This document shows positions 1 to 11,793 of a stretch of DNA of 64,000 nucleotides, in pieces (position 1 is the stretch's first letter; each line of letters opens with the position of its first letter). A program made the translations under genes and the position numbers. The notes below the pieces were generated by a model. The model was given only the letters and a program-made list of their open reading frames with translations, was not told the origin of the DNA and did no database searches. Source of the stretch: Macrotis lagotis (lineage: Eukaryota; Chordata; Mammalia; Peramelemorphia; Peramelidae). The stretch is taken from NCBI RefSeq assembly GCF_037893015.1, contig NC_133666.1:622672148-622736147 (forward strand). Reading direction: 5' to 3'.

Positions 1-1165
1 TTCCCTTCCCCCACCCCCACAAAAGGCAATCTGGTAGTCTTTACTTTGTTTCCATGATATACATTGATCTAAGTTGAATGTGATGAGAGAGAAATCATAT
101 ATATAAGGAAAAAAACTAAAGTATAAGAGATAGCAAAATTACATAAGATAATGGGGTTTTCCTAAATTAAAGGTAATAGTTTTTGGTCTTTGTTCAAACT
201 CCAAGATTCTTTCTCTGGATACAGATGGTATTCTCCATCGCAGATACTCCAAAATTGTCCCTGATTGTTGCACTGATAGAATGAGCAAGTCCATCAAGTT
301 TGATCATCATCCCCATATTGCTGTTAGGGTATACAATCTTTTTTCTGGTTCTGTTCACCTCCCTCAGCCTCAGTTCATGCAAATCCTTCCAGGGTTCCCA
401 TCCCTCCTGGTTTCTAATAGAACAATAGTGTTCCATAACATACATATACCACAATTTGCTAAACCATTCGCCTATTGAAGGACATTTACTTAATTTCCAA
501 TTCTTTGCCACCACAAAAAGAACTGCTATTAATATTTTTGTGTAAGCGATGTTTTTACCCTTTTTCATAATCTCTTTAGTATATAGCCCCAGTAGTGGTA
601 TTGCTGGATCAAAGGGTATGCGCATTTTTGTTGCCTTTTGGGAATAAATCTAAATTGCTCTCCAGAAAGTTTGGATGAGTTCACAGTTCTACCAACAATG
701 TATTAGTGTTTCAGATTTCCCACATCCCTTCCAACATTGGTCATTGTCCTTTATGGTCATATTGGCCAGTCTTAGAGGTATGAGTGGATACCTCAGAGAT
801 GTTTTAATTTTTATTTCTCTAATAATTAATGATTTAGAGCAATTTTTCATATGACTATATGGATTACTTTGATTTCCTCTTCTGTAAATTGCCTTTGCAT
901 ATCCTTTGACCATTTTTCAATTTGGGAATGGCTAGTTTTTTCTTTAAAAAGTTGACTCAGTTCTCTGTGTATTTTAGAGATGAGTCCTTTGTCAGAAATA
1001 TTAGTTGTAAAAATTGTTTCCCAATTTACTACATTTCTTTTGATCTTGGTTACAGTGGCTTTGTCTGTGCAAAAGTGTTTTAATTTAATGTAATCAAAAT
1101 CATCTAATTTGTTTTTAATGATGTTCTCCATCTCTTCTTTGGTCATTCCTTTTCCATAGATCTGA
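1..1165 (-). mobile_element. L1 LINE 3' fragment (ORF2 C-terminus and 3' UTR), truncated by the window start
   Basis: On the minus strand this decodes the C-terminal part of L1 ORF2p in several broken frames. It includes a 'CWKGCGKSETLIHCW' zinc-knuckle-like segment near 690-740 and 'PFDPAIPLLGLYTKEIMKKG' near 550-620, both hallmarks of the ORF2 tail. The 3' UTR with its pyrimidine-rich complement lies at 1-190. Frames are interrupted, so the copy is dead. The same segments recur at 10.3-11.0, 13.0-13.9 and 55.2-55.7 kb. Confidence 0.85.
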
Positions 1166-1230
1166 CAGGTAAACTACTCCTTGATCTTCTGCAAACTAGA
1201 CAATTTTGATTGCATTAATTGCATAATTTC

Positions 1231-1690
1231 TCATCATAAATGGCTCAGAGAGGAAATAACATACACACTTAATAGGGTATAGAAATCTATCTTGCCCTAG
1301 AGAAAAATGAGAAGGGAGGGATGGGATAAGGGGCAATGGGGGAAGGGAAGGGGGAATAGGTGATAGAAGAGAGGGAAGATTGTGGGAAGGGGTACTCATA
1401 CACAACACACTTTTGGACAGGGCCAGGATGAAAGGAGAGAGAGAGAGAGAATAGAATAAATGAGAATGGGGAGGAATAGAGTGGAGGGAAATACAGCTAG
1501 CACTAGCAACTGTGGGGAAAGTATTGAAGCAACATCTTTGGTGGACTTAAGATAAAGAAGACAACTCACCCCAGAGACAGAGCCATTGGAATCTGAACAT
1601 AGATTGAAGTACATTTTTTTCTTTCTCTCACTATTCTTGAGGTTTCTCATCTTCTTGTGGGGGTGGCAGGTTTATGTTTACTCTTATAAA
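1231..1690 (+). mobile_element. Old HAL1 (half-L1) 3' region
   Basis: Non-coding purine-rich 3' region with the recurring order 'ggctcagagaggaaataac', 'tagggtatagaaatctatc', 'gacagagccattgg' and 'tgaagtacattttttt'. The same order is seen at 7.9-8.4, 9.3-9.65 and 46.1-46.5 kb, downstream of ORF1-type coding debris. No SINE module is present in this copy. Confidence 0.7.
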
Positions 1691-1741
1691 AAAATTAGTG
1701 CAATAATATAAAATAAATAAACCAAAATCATACTTTAAAAA

Positions 1742-1900
1742 ACACTATTGTGGCAGCTAGGTGGCATAGTGAATAGAGCACAGGCCCTAGAGTCAGGAGG
1801 ATCTGAGTTCAAATTTGGCCTCAGACATTTAATAATTACCTATCTGTTTGATCTTGGGCAAGTCATTTAACCTCATTGCCTTGCAAAAAAAAGGAAAAGA
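1742..1900 (+). mobile_element. WSINE1/MAR1-type tRNA-derived SINE
   Basis: Contains 'gcagctaggtggcatagtg', 'gagtcaggaggatctgagtt', 'cttgggcaagtcatttaacc' and an A-rich tail after 'ccttgc'. The tRNA-like head and this consensus recur about ten times in the window. Confidence 0.88.
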
Positions 1901-1909
1901 AATCCTACT

Positions 1910-2105
1910 ATGGAAGTGTTCAGTCCACCTCTCTAGGATCATGTTCCTATCATTAATTAATATGGATCCATCAGACCTGAAGAGTTGAGATGCATCATAG
2001 ATCTTTTGCTCATAAATAGTCTTCAGGGCATCATGAAAACATTTTGGTTTGTTATTGACTGCATAAAACTGAATTTCATCTGCCTTCTTTTTTAATCATT
2101 TGATG
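1910..2105 (-). mobile_element. RTE-type LINE coding fragment
   Basis: The minus strand reads as a short reverse-transcriptase-upstream stretch (…LKTIYEQKIYDASQLFRSDG…ILERWTEHF…), which resembles the region before the RT domain in RTE-clade LINEs. It is short and isolated. It may belong to the same element type as 5.0-6.1 kb. Confidence 0.55.
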
Positions 2106-2154
2106 AAAGATTGTATTGATTTTGAGTTTTACAAATTTACCCCTATTCTTCCTT

Positions 2155-4902
2155 CCCTCTCCCACCCCCCCACAGAAGGCACTAAAATATTCTTGCTTAT
2201 GAGTAAACATAATGCCCATTCCCCCACAAAAATATAGAACCTCGTGAGAAATAAATGAAAAGAAAGAAAAAAATGTGTTTCAGTCTGTGTTCTGATACCA
2301 TCAACTCTGTCTTGGTTGGCTCACGTTCTTTATCATGAGTCCATCACAGAAGTTACTTCCATATTTTTCCACAGTTGCTGTTGCTGATTGTAATTCACCT
2401 CCACTACCATTTATTATATTTTTTCTCTCCTTTCACTCTGTTCCTCTTCTAAAATGGGCTGTAGGGTAGCTGAGTGGTGCAACAGACAGAGCACAGGCCC
2501 TCAGGCTAAGAGGCCCCAAGCTCACATACCACCACAGAGACCCAGCAATCACCCAGCCCTGTGGTCCCAGACAGACCACCCAGTCCCAGCACCTTGCAAA
2601 AAGTAAAAAAAGAAAATCTGTTATGTCTGACTATTCTCTCCTATGATTTACCTTCTTCCCTATCACTCATATGCCCCCTGTTCCCCCCCTGACCCCCTTC
2701 TCTCCTTTATACTCTAGATGTCTATACCCTATTGAATGTGTATGCTGTTTGCACTCTGAGATACTTCTGATTAGAGTGAAGGTTCCTTCATTTCCCCTCA
2801 CCTTCCCCCTCCCATATCATTGCAAAAAAAAAATCTTTTATATGAAATATCTTAGACTATTCCCCCTCTCTTTTCTCTTACAGTACATTTCCCTTTTAGC
2901 CATTGACTCCATTTTTACAATATATATTTTCAAATTCAGCTCTCTCCTGTGCCTCATCTATAAAAGCTCCTTCTACCTGCTCCATTAAATGAGAAGTTTC
3001 ATATGATTATTATCAGTATCATTTTTCTATGCAGGAATACATGTAGTTCATCATCATTAAGTCCCTCATAATTTACCCTTCTCCTCCACTCTCTATGCCT
3101 CACCTGGGTCCTATACTTGAATGTCAAACTTTCTGTTCAGCTCTGGTTGTTTCAACAGGAACATTTGAAATTCTCCTGTTTCATTGAAAGTCCATCTTTT
3201 CCCCCTGGAAGAGGATATTCAGTTTTGCTGGGTAGTTGATTCTCGGTTACATTCCAAACTCTTTTTCTTTCTGGAATATTATATTCCAAGCCCTATGAAC
3301 CCTTAATGTAGTTGCTGCTAAGTCCTGTGTGAGCCTGACTGCAGCTCCACAATATTTGAATTGTATCCTTCTGGCTGCTTGTAATATTGTCTCTTTGACT
3401 TGGGAGTTCTGGAACTTGGCTATAATATTTCTGGGGGTTGTTTATTTTGGCTCTCTTTCCAGGGGAGATTGGTGGATCCTCTCAATTTCTAGTTTGCCCT
3501 CTGCTTCTAGGATATCAGGGCAATTTTCCTGCAGAAATATTTTTTAAAATGGGGTCAAGGCTCTTTTTCTGATCATGACTTTCATGTGTCCCTTTAAAGT
3601 ATCTTTCCTGAATCTGTTTTCCAGATCAATTGTTTTTTCAAGGAGATGTTTCATATTTTCTTCTAATTTTTCATTCCTTTGGTGTTGAAGTATTGTATCT
3701 TGATTTCTCATAAAATCACCAACTTCCTTTAGCTCCATTCTATATCTGAAGGATTTGTTTTACTCAGAAGGCTTTCTTATCTCCTTTTCCATCGGGCCAA
3801 TTCTGCTATTTAAAGTATTCTTCTCCTCAATAACTTTTTGAACTGCTTTATCCATCTGACCTAAGTTGGTTTTTAGCATGTTATTTTCTTCAGCAATATT
3901 TGGATCTCTTTGACTAAGTTGTGGATTTCATTTTCATGTTTTTCCTGCATCTCTTTCATTTCTTTCCCCAGTTTTTCTTCTATCTCCCTTACTTCATTTT
4001 TGAAATCTTTTTTGAGCTCTGTCATAGCCTGAGCCCAACTTCCATTTTTCTTGGAGTCTTTAGATGCAGAAACTTGGACTTCCTCATCTTCAGAGTAAGT
4101 ATTTTGATCCTCCTTGGGATCATATACAAAATATTTGACAATGGTCAGGTTCCTTTTTTTCCTCCCTCCTTACTCATTTCCCCAGCCTGTGCCTGGTTTT
4201 GGAGTGCTTCCTGAGCTTTTGAGTTTTATTGGGATACCCCCAAAGAGACCTCAATGTGTGAGGCTCTGACTGCTCTCCTGGTCTGTGAATGACCACAAGT
4301 CCACCCCTCTGTCAGGGGGCTGGGTGGGGTGGGGGGTGTCCCTGTTCTATGGAGGACCTAGACTGTGATCAGGATCTGAATGTGGTCAAAGTCCTGTTCC
4401 AGGGACAGAGGAAGTTTCCCTCCACTCCTTTACCTAACATGGGTTGAGCACTCAGGGCTCAACTGCCTGGAGGTTCCAGCTTGCAGGTTCCATGGGTACT
4501 TCCCTTTCCTTGATCTGACCACACTGACTGCTGTGACCACGGGCTTTGTGCTCACTCTGACAGATGTTTCCCTACTGATCTTCCAAGTTGTGCTTTGTGT
4601 TCCCTGGGGTGCAGGTCGGGAAACTGCTTCTGCTGCAGGGAGCCATGGCTCCTGGGAGCCCTAGGGCTTTTCCAGGAGACTGAGGTTTCTTCACTCTGAA
4701 GGGGCTCCCCCTCTAACCCTGTGGAAAAGCATTTTTCCACTATTTTCCAGGTTACCTTGGGCTGGAGAATTGCCTCACTGGATATTCCTGTGGGTTCTGT
4801 CTCTCGAAAATTAGTCAGTCATAATTTTAGGATTTTTGAAATATTTTGGAGAGAGCACCTAGGAAAGGCTCTTTTCTCTTGCTGCCATCTTGGCCCCACC
4901 CT
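2155..4902 (-). mobile_element. HAL1 copy C, near full length, with one captured SINE module
   Basis: Reading the minus strand from 4902, the element starts with a 'gggtggggccaagatggc' 5' end, then a GC-rich 5' UTR (about 4900-4200). A broken ORF1 follows: coiled coil around 4100-3750, RRM/C-terminal part about 3740-3200. A purine-rich 3' region comes next and no ORF2. ORF1 is split by stops and frameshifts, so no ORF1p can be made. The 3' region carries a single SINE at 2461-2608, antisense to the element, where the young copies have their first module. Confidence 0.78.
2461..2608 (+). mobile_element. SINE module inside HAL1 copy C
   Basis: Diverged GC-rich tRNA-derived SINE ('gtagctgagtggtgcaacag' … 'cagccctgtggtcccag' … 'ccttgcaaaaag'). 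It is plus strand and therefore antisense to the HAL1. It sits at the position of module 1 in the copies at 42.9, 45.0 and 58.06 kb. Confidence 0.75.
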
Positions 4903-4989
4903 CATCTACCTTCTTAACGCAGCCAAGAGTCCTGCATCTCACTAAGCTTCATTTATACTTTACTTTTGATAGAATTAAATACTACCTTC

Positions 4990-6160
4990 TTAGAAATGGA
5001 TGAACCTGCTGAAAAACCCTGTGAAATTCTTGTTTTTCAATTAGCAGCTTCTGCATTTCCCCATCATTTTCATCAAATCAGTCTTGTTATTTGTGAGTAT
5101 TCTTGTTCAGAGGAACAAATACAGTGCTGTGCACCATATCTCTGAAAGCTACCCACTCTTTTTCTGCCCCACTATTTCCAATTGTGTGGCTTAGTTTCTC
5201 CTCCAAGTTAGCAACAAACTGATGTGGCTCAGAGAGACACTCTAATCTCTTAACATTAATTCTTCTAATATTCATTTTGCCTTGGTTCCTCTTCTTTGGT
5301 TAAATGTGAATATTTAGTTTACAGAGAATGAGTCTGTAGTCAGTCAGGCACTCTGCACCACACATTGCCTTATTCACTCTCACATCCTCTCCATCTCTTT
5401 TCCTTATGTTCACATATTTTAGTAGTGATATGGCATTTTCCTGGAAGTGGCAATCTCATTGTCACGAACCTCTCTCATTCACTCTTTTTGGTAGGCATTC
5501 AAGAATGTTGAGTAGATTAGTTTTGATTATAAAACCTATTCCAGCTTCATGGCACTGCCCTTCACTGTGGCCACTCCAGAAAAATATGTATCCAGCTCCA
5601 ATTTCAGTCAGTTGGCCTTCATTTGCCAGTCTCACTTCACTCTGGGCTGCTCTTTGGATATGATACCTAGTGAGTTCTCTCATAAGAGCTGTTCATCTTT
5701 CAGGTCTATTGGATCTTCTGTTATCTATGAGTGTGCACACATTCCATGTACCAAAGTTGAGTGGAATCTTCTTTGAAGAAGTTTTTGTAGATTTTTTTTT
5801 TCTGTCTTGACTATACTGTGGGATCCCTACCTGCTGTGGTAATAAGGCCAGGGTTGGGTAAGCAGACAATTTTTAGGACACATTTTCTAGCCCCTTCCTC
5901 ACATCATGGGGTGAGCAGTGTGAACTTTAAAGGGGCTGCACCTGGGGTGTGGCCAGTGGGCATATTACTGCTTCTTGAAGCCATAGGTGAGAGAATTAGG
6001 TAGCTCAAGTGAATGTCAAAGGTGGAAATCAGCCTGAAAAGGACTTGGCAGTCCTCACACTAAAGGTCCTAGTCTTCCTTGAACACACCCTACACCCCAG
6101 AGGGTAAGAGCCAGGTTCACTAAGCTGCTCGACACAGTCACAGCAAGAAGACCCAAGGCA
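4990..6160 (-). mobile_element. RTE-type LINE remnant (endonuclease region and 5' part)
   Basis: The minus strand reads as broken endonuclease-like coding sequence. It includes '…RLANEGQLTEIGAGYIFFWSG…' near 5560-5630 and a '…VANLEEKLSHT…WVAFRDMVHST…' segment at 5100-5240, both typical in order and wording of RTE-clade ORFs. About 5800-6160 probably corresponds to the element's 5' region. No intact frame remains. Confidence 0.6.
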
Positions 6161-6858
6161 GTCACATCACCTGATGGAACAACATTCCTTTTTCAATATA
6201 TATAGGGATTGCATGCATACCAATATTTATAGGTCTATTATTGATTGCAATACTTACTCATCCTAATAGTGGAATGACTATAAAGGAAGGATTTCAGAGA
6301 AATTCCTTGAATAAAACAGATTGTAAACTCTGTCCAACAGGACTGCCTCTTCCTGAGGCATACAAAAGGCTTCAACATTATGAAATCTCTGGAGAACCCA
6401 ACACTGGGAATTCCAAGGAGATGTCAGAATATATACAGGGAAAACAGATACAAGATGGGTTAGATAGAATTCCAGGGAAATTAACAGCTTTGCCCCCCCC
6501 CTTACCATACACAGGAATATATGAAAAAGATGGTGAGAGAATAGTTAGTATAGGTGACCAATATGTGAATTCTAACAGCCTTAGTTTCATAGGAAAGAAT
6601 AAAAAAATCATAGAAACCATGGCATCTACCAACAAAGGCTGAAAGGAAAATTGGTTATTGAAGGAGTCAACGGATGCGTGGACAAACATAACTGCCCTCA
6701 CTATAGGTTGTCAAAGGAGACTATCTAAAAACATTACATATGCAGCACAAAAACATAAAAGCATTCCATTAAATGAATTATATCAAAGATTATTATCAGG
6801 AAAGTTCTGCTTAATTAATAACTTTACTATGCAGCAACAAACTAGGCAACAGACAGGT
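6160..6858 (+). pseudogene. Unassigned, possibly retroviral Env-tail-like remnant
   Basis: An open frame runs from about 6181 to 6642. It begins with a strongly hydrophobic stretch (IPFSIYIGIACIPIFIGLLL, then IAIL) and continues as a polar tail of about 130 residues. A second open piece (6658-6861, frame +1 relative to the first) follows after a stop. A membrane anchor followed by a long polar tail, next to the LTR-like block at 6859-7150, is the layout of an env 3' end. I cannot match the protein to a named family. It could equally be a fragment of an unrelated host or repeat ORF. No start codon or promoter is evident. Confidence 0.35.
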
Positions 6859-7150
6859 TGAGGTCATCACGGTCTGAGCAGGGACAAGAAAATTAACTAC
6901 ATGATTAATAATCAAACTTGTAACCACTACATGATTGATAATTAAATTTGTAACCACATGAATTGGATGATTGATAATGAAAATTGTCAATTTTTGTAAC
7001 CAAGGAAATGAACTTAGCTTGCTTGCTTGATGCATACATGATTCTGAGACTATAAAAATAAATCCAAGAAGCTGACAGTCAGTCAACCTGCTCCTGCCTT
7101 TAACCCCTGTGTTGACTCAACTCATTTTGCTGACTCTATCCCTCCTGTCA
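6859..7150 (+). repeat. LTR-like segment (TG…CA) with TATA motif and short internal repeats
   Basis: The block begins TGAGGTCATC and ends CTCCTGTCA, 292 bp. It has 'actataaaaataaa' about 100 bp before its end. At 6896-6990 a unit around 'ctacatgattgataattaaa' followed by 'tgtaacc' repeats imperfectly three times. No second copy was found in the window, so it could be a solo LTR or the 3' LTR of the remnant just upstream. A target-site duplication is not visible. Confidence 0.4.
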
Positions 7151-7185
7151 GGTTCCAAGGACCCTGTGGAGGCTGGACCCCCACA

Positions 7186-8560
7186 AGATAGAAATGAAAA
7201 GAATCCACCAATCACCTCCTGAAAGAAATCCCAAAATGAAAACTGCCAAGAATATTATAGCAAAATTCCAGAACTTCCAAGAAAAGGAGAAAATGTCAGA
7301 AGTAGTCAGAAAGAAATTATTAAAATATTGTAGAACTACAATCAAGATAATATAACTTCTACATTAGGGGCTCATATGGTTTAGAATGTGATATTCCAGA
7401 AGGCAAAAGAGCTTGGATTACAACAAAGAATCAACTACTCAGAGAAACTAAACATGCTCTTTTAGGGTAAAAAATGGACATTTAATGAAATAGAGGACTT
7501 TCAAACTTTCCTGATAAAATGACTGGAACTGAACAGAGAGTTTGATTTAAGTAAAGAACTCAGGTGAAGCATAGAGAGGGTCAATGGGAAGGGCAAATTT
7601 ATGAGCGACTTGATGCTGAATTTCTTGTATTCTTGCATGGAAAGATGATATTGATAACTCATATGAACCTTCTCATTTATTAGTTCAGTTAGAAGGAGTG
7701 TATATAGATAAAGCACAGGAGGGAGTTGAATTTGAAGGTATAATATATTAAGAATATGGAGTTAGTGAACCAGAAAGGAATTTACTGGGAGAATGGGAAA
7801 GAAGAAGTAGTAAGAGAAAATAGGGTAATTTATTTCACCGAAAAGAGGCAAGAAAAACCTTTGCTGTGGAGTGGAAAAGGGGGAAGGTGAGAGGGAGTGA
7901 GTGAGCCTTACTCTCATCTGAAGTGGCTCAGAGAGGGAATAACTTACACATTCAATTGGATATAGGAGTCTATCTTCCTTTAGAGGAAAATAGGAGAGGA
8001 AAGGGGTGGGAGAAAGGGGATGGGGAAGGGATGGGGGTACAGAAGAGAGGGAATATCATGGGTTAGGATAGTCATTTACAACAAATTTTGAGCAGGGACT
8101 GGGAAAAGGAGAGAGAGAATAGAATAAATGGGGTGGTGGAGAATAGGATGGAGAAATATAACTAACAGCAGTAACTGTGGGGAAAACATATTGAAGCAAG
8201 TTCTCTGATAGACTTATGATAAGGAATGCTGCCCATCCCAAAGACAGAGCTGATGATGTCTGAATACAGACTGAAGCACACTTTTTTTCTTTTTCTTTTA
8301 TTTTTTGAGGTTTCTCTTTCTTTGTGGGAGGGGGATATGTTTACTTCTACAACATGATTATTGTAGTAATGTTTTTCATGGCTAAATATTTTTAACTAAA
8401 CCAAATAACTTGCTTTCCTAATAGAGAGAGAAGGTTGGAGTAAGGGAGAGAATTTGGAACTCAAGGTTTTGGAAGCAAATACTACAACTTGCTTTTGCAT
8501 GTAGCTGGGTTAAAAAAAAAAATGAAAAATAAATAAATAAATAAAATTTTAAAAATAAAT
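7186..8560 (+). mobile_element. Old HAL1, 5'-truncated (ORF1 C-terminal part and 3' region)
   Basis: Begins inside ORF1 at the 'gaatccaccaatcacc…' stretch (the Ile-His-x-Ser-Pro segment after the RRM core) and runs through the ORF1 C-terminus. It continues into the standard purine-rich HAL1 3' region and ends in an A-rich tail near 8510-8560. Stops break the frame. No SINE modules are present. Confidence 0.7.
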
Positions 8561-8569
8561 TATCCAAGA

Positions 8570-9645
8570 AAAGTTTATAGATATCCTAGAAGCAGAGGGT
8601 AAAATAGACATTAAAATAATATTCCAATCACCCACTGAAAGAGATACCAAAATGGCAACTGGCAGGAATATTCTAGCCAAATTTCAGAACTTCCAAATCA
8701 AGAAGAAAATATTACAAGCACTGCACTCAGAAAGAAACAATTCAAATATACTGTAGCTGCTGTCAGGATAATACAAAATTTAGCAGCTTCTGCATTAAGG
8801 GATTACAGGTCATGGAATGTGATATTATAGAAGACAAAAGAGTTTAGATTATAACCAAGTATCAACTACCCAGCTAAAGTAAACATATTCTTTCAGGGTA
8901 AAGATAAGCATTCAGTGAAGAAGGGGACTTTCAAACGTTCCTGATGAAACAACCAGAATTGAACTGAAAGTTTAGTTTTCAAGTATAGACTCAGGTAGAG
9001 CATAGAGAGGGTGGATAGAAAGGACAAATCATGAAGGACTTAATGATGTTGAACTACTTTCATTCCTGCATGGGAATATGATATTGATAACTCATATGAG
9101 CCTTATCTATTAGGGCATTTAGAAGGAACATATATAAACAAAATGCATGAGGGAGTTGAATTTGGTAGTACAATAAATTAAAAAGATGAAGTTAGCAGGG
9201 GAGAAAAGAATGTACTGGGAGAAAAGAAGAGAAGTAGAAAGGGGTAAGTTATTTCACATAAAAGAGTCAAGAAAAAGTTTTTGCAGTGAAATGGAAGAGG
9301 GGTAATGTGAGGGGGAGTGAGTGAGCCTTACTTTCATCAGAATCGACTTAGAGAGGGAAAATATATATAAATTCAATTGGGTGTAGAAATCTATCTTATC
9401 CTAGAGGAAAATAGAAAAGGAAAGGCCTGGGAGAAAGGGGATAGGGTACAGTGGGTGGGTGGGTGGGGGGTATAGGAGCTAAAAGAGAGGGAAGATTGTG
9501 AGAGAGTGTTGTCAGATGCAACACACTTTTGAAGAGGGACAGGGTGAAGAGAGGGAGAATAGAATAAATGGAGATGGGGGCATTGAATGGAAATACAGCT
9601 AGCAATAGCTTCTATGTGAAAAAAATATTGAAAGAATTTCTCTCA
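8570..9645 (+). mobile_element. Second old HAL1, 5'-truncated, directly downstream of the first
   Basis: Starts again in ORF1 ('atcctagaagcagagggtaaaatag') right after the A-rich tail of the previous copy. It continues through ORF1 C-terminal debris and the 3' region (9300-9645). This gives a head-to-tail pair of HAL1 pieces. No SINE modules are seen. Confidence 0.68.
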
Positions 9646-11045
9646 TAAAGACCTTATTTCTCAAACATTAAGAACTGAGCCAGATTTATGAAAAATAAGA
9701 GCTATTTCCCAATTGCTACATGATCAAGAATTATGAATAGTTTTCAGATATTATCAATGCAATCTAAGTATTTTTTTTAAAATGTCCTACCTCACTATTG
9801 TTAGGACAAATGAGGTTTAACTGTTGAAAGAGATATAGGGAAATTGAGACATTGATGTACTGTTTGAGGAGTTGTGAAATAATTTAACAGTTAAGTAAAG
9901 AAACTTGGGAACTATGTCCAAAGGGCTATAAAACCATATCTACCCTTTGACCTAGCAGTGTACTGCTTGGTCTATATTCTAGAAGAGATGAAATATGGAA
10001 AGAAAAGAATCTATATGTTCAAAGATATTTATAGTAGCTCTTTTCTGGTGGCAAGGAGCTGGAGATTGTGAGGATGTCTAGCATTTGGGGAATGACTGAA
10101 CAGATTGTGATATGTGATTGAAATGAAATGCTCTTCAGTTATGGGAAATGATCAACAGGATGCTATAAGTAAAAAATTTACATAAGCAGATGCAAAAGGA
10201 AATGTACCTTATATAAAACAACAGGATTATTGCAAGATGGTCAGCTGTGAATGACCTACCTTTTCTCAGCAATGCCATGACCCAAGATTATCTCTGAAGA
10301 ACTTATGATAAAGAGTGCGAACTTTCCAAAAGAAAGAGACAATGGTGTCTAAATATAGACTGAACCCTTTGAATCAGCAATACCACTACTGGGTCTATAC
10401 ACTGAAGAGATCATGAAAAAGGTAAAAACATTACTTGTACAAAAATATTCATAGCAGCTTTTTATGTGGTGGGAAAGAATTGAAAATTGAGTTAATTTCC
10501 ATTAATTGAGGAATGGCTGAACAAATTGTAGTATATGTACGTTATGGAACACTATTGTTTTATTAGGAACCAGGAGGGATGGGAATACAGGGAAGCCTGA
10601 AAGGATTTGCATGAACTGATTCTGAACAAGATGAACAGAACCAGAAGACATTGTATACCCTAATAGCAATATGGAGATGATGATCAATCATAATGTACTT
10701 GCTCATTCCATCAGTGCAACAATCTGGGACAATTTTGGGGTATCTGCAAAGGAGAATACTATTTGTATATAGAGAAAGAATTGTGGAGTTTGAACAAAGA
10801 CCAAGGTCTATTACCTTTAGTCTTAAAAAAAGTTATCTTATTATGTAATTTTACTATCTCTTATATTTTATTTTTTTCCTTAAGGATATTATTTCTCTCT
10901 TATCACATTCAACTTAGATCAATATATACCATGGAAACAATGTAAAGACTAACAGACTGCCTTCTGTGAGGGGATAGTGGGAGGGAAGTGAGATTAGAGG
11001 AAAAATTGTAAAATTCAAAATAAATAAATAAATTTAAAAAACACA
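9646..11045 (+). mobile_element. L1 ORF2 C-terminal and 3' UTR fragments (mosaic)
   Basis: Contains at least two overlapping-type L1 3' pieces. The first (about 9646-10250) has 'ccctttgacctagcagtgta' and 'tggggaatgactgaacag'. The second (10345-11045) has the same motifs in a younger form plus the 3' UTR. It ends in a (aaat)n-like tail near 11020. A short HAL1-like 3' snippet sits between them at about 10300-10370. All frames are broken. Confidence 0.7.
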
Positions 11046-11049
11046 GTTG

Positions 11050-11310
11050 AGGCAAAAATAGACTGTAACATTCTTTTCTTTTTTTTTACTTTATTTTTCT
11101 TGACGTTTCTCTTTCTTTGTGGGAAGGGTAGGTTATATTTACTTTCACAACATAATTGTGATAGTATTGTTTTTCATGACTACACATTTTTAACCTACAC
11201 TAAGTAACTTGCTTTCTCAATGGGGGGAGTCAGGTGGGAGGAAGGAAGAAAATTTGGAACTCAAAAGTTTGGAAGTAATGTTGAAACTTGTTTTACATGT
11301 GGCTGAGAAA
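11050..11310 (+). mobile_element. HAL1 3' end fragment
   Basis: Matches the 3' terminal part of the old HAL1 at 8280-8520: 'gtttctctttctttgtggga', 'taacttgctttctcaatgg', 'gaaaatttggaactcaaa', and a 'tttacatgtggctgagaaaa' end. It is followed without a gap by ORF1-type sequence of another copy. Confidence 0.65.
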
Positions 11311-11481
11311 AAAGTTATTGAGGCAAAGAATGCCTCAAAAAGCTGATTTGGTCAAATAGAAAAAGAGACACCACATCCATTGAAAGAAAAAAAGTCATTA
11401 AAAAGTAGAATTGGTCAAATGGAAGAGGAAAGACACAGACTCACTGAAGAAAATAATTCCTTAAGAATTAGAATTGAGGGG

Positions 11482-11592
11482 GCAGCTAAGTGGAGGAGGA
11501 CCTGAGTTCTAATCTGGTCCTTGATACTTGACAGTTGATACTTAACTGTGTGACCTTGGGCAAGTCACTTAACCCCATTGCCTCACCAAAAA
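11482..11592 (+). mobile_element. SINE (partial, MAR1-type)
   Basis: 'gggggcagctaagtgg', 'gaggacctgagttctaatct', 'ctgtgtgaccttgggcaagt', 'cacttaaccccattgcctc' and an A-rich tail. The front half is shortened relative to the consensus. Confidence 0.78.
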
Positions 11593-11793
11593 AACAAACC
11601 AAACCATACCAAAAAAGATAAAAAAAATAATCACAGTAATGAAGAATTTCACATCTTTATAAGGTTTGCAAGGAAGAATTAGAATTGAGAAAATGACAGC
11701 TAATGACTTTATGAGACAGTAGCAAACAATAAAGCCAAACAAACAAATGAAAAAAATAGAAGATGATTTGAAATATCTCATTAAAAATACAAC

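Noticed and set aside
1396..1650. Minus-strand 84-codon frame with a hydrophobic run
   Set aside because: Antisense of the HAL1 3' region. The same shadow frame appears at 46260 and 9396.
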